Below are positions 1-4,517 of a stretch of DNA of 5,881 nt, in pieces. Each line of letters begins with the position of its first letter. Position 1 is the stretch's first letter. The notes under the pieces were generated by a model that ran no database searches, was not told where the DNA came from, and saw only the letters and a program-made list of their open reading frames with translations. Source of the DNA: an uncultured Clostridia bacterium (GTDB taxonomy: Bacteria > Bacillota_A > Clostridia > Oscillospirales > Acutalibacteraceae); the NCBI GenBank assembly GCA_937891215.1, contig CALAEU010000084.1:1-5881 (forward strand). The letters run 5' to 3'. A program made the position numbers and the translations under genes.

Positions 1-918
1 TAAATCATCATTATCTGTTTTCATTTCAATAACATGGGGAGTGTTGAACCAAAAGTCCTTGCCCGTATCGGGACAGTGATACCAGCCATTTTCGTCGATT
101 CCTTCGTAGCAGTTGTTGTAGGCGTACCAATATGCAGACATATCTGTCGGACGAGAATAAAAGGGGAGCCCGATATTCACTTTTTCGAAAGGAATATCGT
201 GAGACCCAACCTTCTCCACAAGGGCAACAGTATCTTCGTAAGTAGCATGCTTACCTTTATCGTCAACAAAGTCATAAACCATAAGCTCAAAAGTATCAAC
301 TGCTTCAATTGCAGATAAACTGAATTTTATATTCCAGTCACTACAAGCAACACCTAATGTATAATCGCCTAACTTTTCATTAAGAGAGACTAAAAATTGG
401 TTGTATTCTTTCCACGCATTTTTTGAAAGTGGGTATTCATAATCAAAATGAACCCCTGAAAATTCATACTCTTCTAAAACTTTAATAATATTATCTTCCA
501 GAACACCACTTGTAAACGCCTTGTTGTATTCGTTACTTTGTGCTTCCATCTGTTCTTCCCACACATCTGACTCTGAATGCCATTCAGGCCCTAAAAGGTT
601 CAGTGTTATGTTGACACCTCTTTCGCCTATTGCATTTCTGATATTTTTTAACGCTGTTTCTAATTTTTCTTTTTCGTAAATTACATTACCCTCATTATCA
701 AAAGAAGCACACTCAAAAAGAATGACATCTGTAATAATATCAAAATCCTCACTATAAAGACTTTTCTCTTCCTGAACATAGTCCCCTCTTATGTAAGTGG
801 TAACTTTAAAATTTTCAACCTTTTTGTCAGGTGAACTAATATCAAGCCCTAAAAATCCCGTAACAATAGTTGCAAGCGAAGTAAAAAAAGCAACAACGCT
901 CATAAAAAATGCAGACAT
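1..918 (-). CDS. Glycoside hydrolase family 18 (chitinase-like) protein, 3' end cut by window edge
   Basis: The frame stays open from an ATG at 918 to base 1, giving 306 residues without a stop; the C-terminus lies outside the window. Residues 2-25 are a long hydrophobic run with no lysine or arginine before it, so it could be an uncleaved anchor or an atypical signal peptide. GH18 (TIM-barrel) landmarks appear in order: the beta-4 segment FSGVHFDYEYP at residues 153-163, with the catalytic acid Glu161 and supporting Asp159; the beta-6 MVYDF motif at 213-217; and NIGLPFYSRP at 248-257, matching the family's G-x-P-x-Y-x-R strand. The first two acids of the usual DxxDxDxE motif are Ser and His here. 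The family hydrolyses beta-1,4-linked GlcNAc polymers (chitin, glycans, peptidoglycan); the substrate here cannot be assigned. The start is supported by GAGGG at 926-930, seven bases upstream, and a stop codon at 943-945 rules out a longer N-terminus. It is divergent from the lipoprotein operon. Confidence 0.85.
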   Translation of the reverse strand, partial: MSAFFMSVVAFFTSLATIVTGFLGLDISSPDKKVENFKVTTYIRGDYVQEEKSLYSEDFDIITDVILFECASFDNEGNVIYEKEKLETALKNIRNAIGERGVNITLNLLGPEWHSESDVWEEQMEAQSNEYNKAFTSGVLEDNIIKVLEEYEFSGVHFDYEYPLSKNAWKEYNQFLVSLNEKLGDYTLGVACSDWNIKFSLSAIEAVDTFELMVYDFVDDKGKHATYEDTVALVEKVGSHDIPFEKVNIGLPFYSRPTDMSAYWYAYNNCYEGIDENGWYHCPDTGKDFWFNTPHVIEMKTDNDDL

Positions 919-950
919 ATAAAAACCCTCTTCTCCTACTTGTTACATCT

Positions 951-979
951 ATATTTACAAAAAGTTAGCATTTTGTCAA
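951..979 (-). promoter_or_regulatory. Putative sigma-A-type promoter of the GH18 gene
   Basis: Read on the minus strand, a perfect TTGACA -35 box occupies 974-979. After a 17-base spacer comes AAATAT at 951-956, a weak -10 box but preceded by TGT as in extended -10 promoters. Transcription would start around 943-945, leaving a leader of roughly 25 bases with two purine-rich stretches (AGGAG at 933-937 and GAGGG at 926-930) before the ATG. The -35 box is convincing; the exact -10 is uncertain. Confidence 0.45.
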
Positions 980-985
980 GTTAAT

Positions 986-1014
986 TTGAAAAAATATGTT
1001 GTTTATGATATACT
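986..1014 (+). promoter_or_regulatory. Extended -10 promoter of the lipoprotein-flavoprotein operon
   Basis: A TTGAAA -35 box at 986-991, a 17-base spacer and a TATACT -10 box at 1009-1014 each differ from consensus at one position. The -10 is preceded by TGA at 1006-1008, the extended -10 element. The predicted transcript start near 1021 leaves a leader of only about 14 bases, nearly all ribosome binding site. The -35 box is six bases from the oppositely oriented -35 box of the GH18 promoter. Confidence 0.7.
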
Positions 1015-1021
1015 TATTTTC

Positions 1022-1030
1022 AGAAGGAGA
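1022..1030 (+). promoter_or_regulatory. Ribosome binding site that fixes the lipoprotein start
   Basis: AGAAGGAGA lies just ahead of the ATG at 1035, with five bases between AGGAG and the start codon. An in-frame ATG at 996 sits inside the promoter, upstream of the predicted transcript start, has no comparable site and would bury the lipoprotein signal. The ATG at 1035 is therefore the start. Confidence 0.85.
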
Positions 1031-1034
1031 TATT

Positions 1035-1448
1035 ATGAAAAAAGTTATTTGTTTATTTTTAGTTTTAACTATCCTTTCAATATTTGCAAGTTGTAGCAAT
1101 AGAGAAATTGAAGTTTACCCACAAGAATGGGGAAGTTTTTCACCAAACAAAACCACAAGCTATGATAATAAATTTTATGCTTTGCAAACTGCAAATGAAT
1201 ATGATTATATAGTTGTAACTATATACGAAACAGAAACCAATGAAAAAGTTTATTCCTTTTCACCTGCAAGAGCGTTGGATTTTTGGGGAATCTGTTGGGA
1301 AAATGATACTTATAATATATGGATTCAATCTTCTGATATAGGAGATTATTGTTACAAGTATAATAACAATACATGGATTTTAGACGAAGAAGCAGAAATG
1401 CCTGATTATATTATCACAAGGCATGAATTACAATTCAGAAACGAGTGA
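1035..1448 (+). CDS. Small predicted lipoprotein of unknown function
   Basis: The protein has 137 residues. It opens with a textbook lipoprotein signal: two lysines after the initiator Met, a hydrophobic core at residues 4-17, and Phe-Ala-Ser-Cys with the lipidated cysteine at position 20. The mature protein (about 118 residues) is predicted to be anchored on the outer face of the cytoplasmic membrane. It is rich in Tyr, Trp, Asn and acidic residues, and its core contains DFWGICWENDTYNIW followed by SSDIGDYCYKY. That dense aromatic block resembles a conserved stretch I associate with hypothetical proteins of Firmicutes, but I cannot assign a named family. Two cysteines in this block could form a disulfide or bind a metal. 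It is the first gene of a two-gene operon, its stop eight bases before the flavoprotein ATG. The gene is real on promoter, ribosome site and signal peptide; its role is unknown. Confidence 0.85.
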   Translation: MKKVICLFLVLTILSIFASCSNREIEVYPQEWGSFSPNKTTSYDNKFYALQTANEYDYIVVTIYETETNEKVYSFSPARALDFWGICWENDTYNIWIQSSDIGDYCYKYNNNTWILDEEAEMPDYIITRHELQFRNE

Positions 1449-1456
1449 TTTAAATT

Positions 1457-2809
1457 ATGAACATTTTAGTTATCAACGGCAGTCCTAAGGGGCAGAACAG
1501 TATTACTTTACAAACTACAAATTATTTAAAGATTTTGCACCCTGAGCACGAATTTTCTGTTCTTGATGCGGGGCAAAAAATAAAGGCTTTAGAAAAAGAT
1601 TTCAGTAAAGCAATTGAAGAAGTTAAAAAGGCGGATTTAATTGTTTTTTCTTACCCTGTTTACACATTTATTGCTCCTTGTCAGCTTCACAGATTTATTG
1701 AGCTTTTAAAGAAAGAAAATTTAGATTTAAGCGAAAAATTTGCTACACAATTTACTACTTCAAAGCATTTTTACGATATTACTGCACACCGCTATATAAA
1801 AGACAACTGCTTTGATTTAGGCTTAAAATATATTAACGGACTTTCTGCAGATATGGACGATTTATCTTCGGAACAAGGTCAGAAAGAAGCAGAAGAATTC
1901 TTCGACTACGTTATATTCAATGTTGAAAATAACTTTTATGAAAAAGAAGTTAAAATCAACTCTCTTGCTACATTAACAAGCGCAGAAGTAATTGAATGCA
2001 CCGACAAAAAAACTGGTGATATTGTCATTGTTACTGACTGTGATGATAGCGATGAAACACTTAAAAATATGATTGCCCGTTTCAGAGCAAAATGCACTAA
2101 AAACTCGAGAATAGTAAACATTAAAGATTACCCATTTAAAGGTGGTTGCCTTGGCTGCTTTAACTGTGCAGTTTCAGGTAAATGTGTTTATAAAGATAAT
2201 TTTGACGAATTTTTAAGAAACGATATTCAGAAAGCAGAAGCAATTATTTACGCTTTTACAATCAAAGACCACTCAATGGGTGCACGTTTTAAAATGTATG
2301 ACGACAGACAATTCTGTAACGGTCACAGAACTGTTACAATCGGTATGCCTGTTGGTTATATTATAAATGGACATTTAAGCGTAGAAGAAAATCTCAGAAC
2401 CATTATTGAAGCAAGAGCAGAGGTTGGTCACAACTTCCTTTGTGGTGTTGCTACAAATGAAGAGGATGCAAACGAAAGCATTGATAAATTAGCAAAGAAA
2501 TTAGACTACGCATTAGAAAAGGAAATTCTTTTACCACAGAATTTCTATGGAATTGGTGGTATGAAAGTATTCAGAGATTTAATATGGATTATGCAGGGTA
2601 TGATGAAAGCAGACCACAAATTCTATAAGTCTCATAACCAGTATGACTTCCCACAAAAACAATGGAAGCGTATGCTTTTAATGTATTTAGTTGGTGGTAT
2701 GCTTTCTTCAGAAAAGATGAAATCTAAAATGGGTGACAAAATGAACGAAGGAATGTTAATGCCATACCAGAAAGCACTTGAGAGTGCAAGAAAAAGAATA
2801 GAAAAATAA
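1457..2809 (+). CDS. Tandem flavodoxin-fold protein with iron-sulfur flavoprotein cysteine motif
   Basis: The 450-residue product contains two flavodoxin-like units. The first (about 1-165) starts with a beta strand and the FMN phosphate-binding loop NGSPKGQNS at 7-15, followed by FSYPVYTFIAPCQLHRF at 64-80, the usual NADPH-dependent FMN reductase second motif. The second (about 188-340) lacks a recognisable phosphate loop at its start (DCDDSDET) but carries Cys231-x2-Cys234-x2-Cys237-x5-Cys243, the compact motif that binds a 4Fe-4S cluster in iron-sulfur flavoproteins. A lysine- and methionine-rich helical tail (about 365-450) follows. Simple members are about 180-250 residues, so this is a fusion or duplication. 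Known relatives are cytoplasmic electron-transfer or quinone/O2-detoxifying flavoproteins; the substrate here is unknown. The start follows the lipoprotein stop by eight bases with only a weak GAG (1443-1445) as ribosome site, so translational coupling is likely. The N-terminal motif leaves no doubt about the start. Confidence 0.85.
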   Translation: MNILVINGSPKGQNSITLQTTNYLKILHPEHEFSVLDAGQKIKALEKDFSKAIEEVKKADLIVFSYPVYTFIAPCQLHRFIELLKKENLDLSEKFATQFTTSKHFYDITAHRYIKDNCFDLGLKYINGLSADMDDLSSEQGQKEAEEFFDYVIFNVENNFYEKEVKINSLATLTSAEVIECTDKKTGDIVIVTDCDDSDETLKNMIARFRAKCTKNSRIVNIKDYPFKGGCLGCFNCAVSGKCVYKDNFDEFLRNDIQKAEAIIYAFTIKDHSMGARFKMYDDRQFCNGHRTVTIGMPVGYIINGHLSVEENLRTIIEARAEVGHNFLCGVATNEEDANESIDKLAKKLDYALEKEILLPQNFYGIGGMKVFRDLIWIMQGMMKADHKFYKSHNQYDFPQKQWKRMLLMYLVGGMLSSEKMKSKMGDKMNEGMLMPYQKALESARKRIEK

Positions 2810-2814
2810 ATTTT

Positions 2815-2860
2815 GGGATTGATTAGAATGTTTTCACATTTTAATCAATCCCTTTGTTTT
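2815..2860 (+). terminator. Strong rho-independent terminator between convergent operons
   Basis: GGGATTGATTAGAATG (2815-2830) pairs with CATTTTAATCAATCCC (2837-2852) in a 16-bp stem around a six-base loop TTTTCA, with one G-U wobble on the plus-strand RNA. TTTGTTTT follows at 2853-2860. It starts five bases after the flavoprotein stop. In the other direction the stem is seven bases past the membrane-protein stop and is followed by A4-T3-A-T5. It may therefore serve both operons, but is better suited to the plus strand: the wobble becomes an A-C mismatch on the minus strand. Confidence 0.9.
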
Positions 2861-3479
2861 ATTCAAATTCTGTTTCTACTTTATAACTTTTGTAAAGCCA
2901 ATAGCCCAATAAAAGATATGGTAAAATTCCTAATATGGTACTTGAAACGCCTATCCCTAATGAGAATGTCTGCACAGCAATTTCAGTTCCGACTTCCTGT
3001 ACATTATTTTTAACTGTATCCGGAAATTTATCATTTACTTCTTTAACAAAACCTATTATAGAAATAATAAGAATCCCAACACTTGGCACAAACCAGAATC
3101 TGTTGATTTTTTGTCTGTACCCTGAAAATTTCGGAACACAGTTTACTACTACAAATAACAAGAACAATACATAAATTGCAAGGTTAATAAATGCTGGTAC
3201 TGAAATAGTTGATAAATTTATAACAATAACTATAAGTTTGTACAGCACCTGACCACCTATAGCAACAACTAAAAACGAATCTTTTTTTCTTCGAATAAAA
3301 GCAATTGATAAAATCATTTCAAAAACGCTCGAAACAATAAACATTATCATCACCAAAGGCTCAAATTCCATTTTCAATAAATATTTGTTCACAAATTGCG
3401 CTGGTATCCCGAGAATTAGTATTACAAGCGATACCCAACCCCAGACTTTCATAATTGTTTCTGTTGTACTTAATTTCAT
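2859..3479 (-). CDS. Six-helix integral membrane protein of unknown function
   Basis: The 206-residue protein is mostly hydrophobic. I see six likely membrane helices at about residues 11-31, 41-62, 68-88, 94-114, 128-147 and 172-196, with short loops. FIRRKKDS (61-68) is a strongly positive loop after helix 2, which by the positive-inside rule would face the cytoplasm. The longest loop (about 148-170) is polar and acidic and separates helices 5 and 6. No transporter, peptidase or redox motif is recognisable, and I cannot name a family. The ATG at 3479 is preceded by AAAAGGGTG at 3487-3495, seven bases away. It lies 39 bases downstream of trxB on the same strand and may be its last operon partner, although nothing in the sequence links it to thiol chemistry. 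Its stop overlaps the T-tract of the convergent terminator. Confidence 0.75.
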   Translation of the reverse strand: MKLSTTETIMKVWGWVSLVILILGIPAQFVNKYLLKMEFEPLVMIMFIVSSVFEMILSIAFIRRKKDSFLVVAIGGQVLYKLIVIVINLSTISVPAFINLAIYVLFLLFVVVNCVPKFSGYRQKINRFWFVPSVGILIISIIGFVKEVNDKFPDTVKNNVQEVGTEIAVQTFSLGIGVSSTILGILPYLLLGYWLYKSYKVETEFE

Positions 3480-3518
3480 AATAATTCACCCTTTTAAATT
3501 TTTCTCCCGATTGAATAA

Positions 3519-4424
3519 TTATAACGCATCAATATATCTGCAAGCGGCGAGTGCTGCAGTAGCACCATCTGCAGTTGCAGTTGTAATCTGACGGATATTC
3601 TTTTTACGGCAGTCACCTGCTACATAAATTCCGTCTGTCTTTGTAAGACAAGCTTCATCAGAATCAAAATAGCCGTTACCATCAAGTGCAACCATATCAG
3701 CAAATGCACTGTTAGCAGGCTCAAGACCAATAGCAACAAAAAGTCCATTTAAAGAAACTTCTTTTTCACTGCCATCTGCGTGTTTTAATGTAACGCCTGT
3801 AAGTTCGTCATCACCTTTTAAATCACTTACAACAACGTCTGTCATAAATTCAACGTTAGATTTGGTTTCAAGAATTTCAACAAGTTTCTTTTCACCTGTC
3901 ATAAATGAAAGATTCTGAAAAACATAAACCTTTTCGCAAATATCTGAAAGAAGAACAGCCTCTTGTAAAGCAGAGTTACCGCCACCTACAACGCCAACTG
4001 TCTGACCGTTATAAAATGCACCGTCACAAACTGCACAGTAAGAAATACCTTTTCCTGTAAGTTCATTTTCTCTGTCAAGACCTAACTGTCTGTGCTTAAC
4101 ACCAACTGCAATAATAACTGCTTTTGCTTCGTACTTCTTGTCAGCTGCAAAAACTAATTTTCTATTACCTTCATTTATAATACCAGTAACTTTTTCCATT
4201 TCAACTTCTGCACCCATAGCTAAAACCTGGTCAAGAAGTTTATCTGCAAATTCGTTACCGGTCATTTCAGGAATACCTGGGTAATTTTCAATTTTTGGTG
4301 AAAATGTTACCTGACCGCCAAATGTACTTTTTTCTATAACAAGAACACTTTTACCTGCTCTTAATGCATAAAGTGCAGCAGTAAGTCCCGCAGGACCTGC
4401 ACCAATTATGATAATATCTTTCAT
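3519..4424 (-). CDS. trxB: Thioredoxin reductase (TrxB family), atypical dinucleotide site
   Basis: The 301-residue product has the size and layout of low-molecular-weight bacterial thioredoxin reductase: an FAD-binding GAGPAG loop at 8-13; FGGQ at 35-38; the redox-active disulfide Cys130-Ala-Val-Cys133 followed by Asp134; the second dinucleotide fold GGGNSA at 147-152; and the C-terminal FAD motif GDC (270-272) with RQ at 278-279 and ATADGA at 283-288. These enzymes move electrons through FAD to a redoxin disulfide in the cytoplasm. The HRRxxxR segment that binds the NADPH 2'-phosphate in E. coli is replaced: the aligned stretch reads VFQNLSFMTGEKKL (168-181), with no arginine. NADH or another donor is plausible. 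The ATG at 4424 has GGAGAG at 4433-4438, eight bases upstream. It lies 93 bases after an nrdD gene with a fused redoxin domain, its likely substrate. A free thioredoxin elsewhere in the genome is not excluded. Confidence 0.93.
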   Translation of the reverse strand: MKDIIIIGAGPAGLTAALYALRAGKSVLVIEKSTFGGQVTFSPKIENYPGIPEMTGNEFADKLLDQVLAMGAEVEMEKVTGIINEGNRKLVFAADKKYEAKAVIIAVGVKHRQLGLDRENELTGKGISYCAVCDGAFYNGQTVGVVGGGNSALQEAVLLSDICEKVYVFQNLSFMTGEKKLVEILETKSNVEFMTDVVVSDLKGDDELTGVTLKHADGSEKEVSLNGLFVAIGLEPANSAFADMVALDGNGYFDSDEACLTKTDGIYVAGDCRKKNIRQITTATADGATAALAACRYIDAL

Positions 4425-4449
4425 AATTTTTTCTCTCCAATAAACATAA

Positions 4450-4479
4450 GTGTCTGCAACTCTAAAAAGTCACAGACAC
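4450..4479 (-). other. RNA hairpin in the nrdD-trxB intergenic region
   Basis: On the minus-strand transcript GTGTCTGTGACT pairs with AGTTGCAGACAC to give a 12-bp stem (including one U-G and one G-U pair) around the loop TTTTAG. On the plus strand the same two positions would be C-A and A-C mismatches, so the structure fits RNA transcribed in the direction of nrdD and trxB. It lies 38 bases after the nrdD stop and 25 bases before the trxB ATG. No uninterrupted U-tract follows (TTATGTTTATT), so it may be a weak or partial terminator, an mRNA processing or stability element, or a leader structure near the trxB ribosome site. Confidence 0.55.
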
Positions 4480-4517
4480 CAGTTTTGTTTTAGTTTTTTA
4501 GTCTGTTTTAAAACTGA

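Noticed and set aside
34..318. Plus-strand open frame of 94 codons at the left end.
   Set aside because: It runs antisense to the GH18 coding sequence, which has clear family motifs, and its translation shows no domain or ribosome site.
976..991. Inverted TCAA...TTGA arms as a possible operator between the divergent promoters.
   Set aside because: The arms are only four bases and are largely explained by the two opposed -35 boxes themselves.
996..1034. A 13-residue N-terminal extension of the lipoprotein from an upstream in-frame ATG.
   Set aside because: This ATG lies within the predicted promoter and lacks a ribosome site. The ATG at 1035 has AGAAGGAGA in front and gives a standard lipoprotein signal.
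2813..3013. Plus-strand open frame of 66 codons after the flavoprotein.
   Set aside because: It starts at a TTG at the edge of the terminator hairpin and is antisense to the membrane-protein gene.
3518..3523. A perfect TATAAT on the minus strand overlapping the trxB stop, as a possible promoter for the membrane protein.
   Set aside because: The nearest -35-like hexamer, TTGCAG, is only 14 bases away and there is no TG extension. In AT-rich DNA an isolated TATAAT is weak evidence.
2935..3591. Plus-strand open frames at 2935-3174 and 3385-3591 opposite the membrane protein and the trxB end.
   Set aside because: Both are low-complexity antisense translations with no supporting ribosome site or domain.
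4481..4517. CAGTTTT...AAAACTG inverted repeat with T-rich centre just after the nrdD stop.
   Set aside because: The arms are short and almost all A/T, and the composition alone could produce it. No stable stem with a T-tract appears on the relevant strand.
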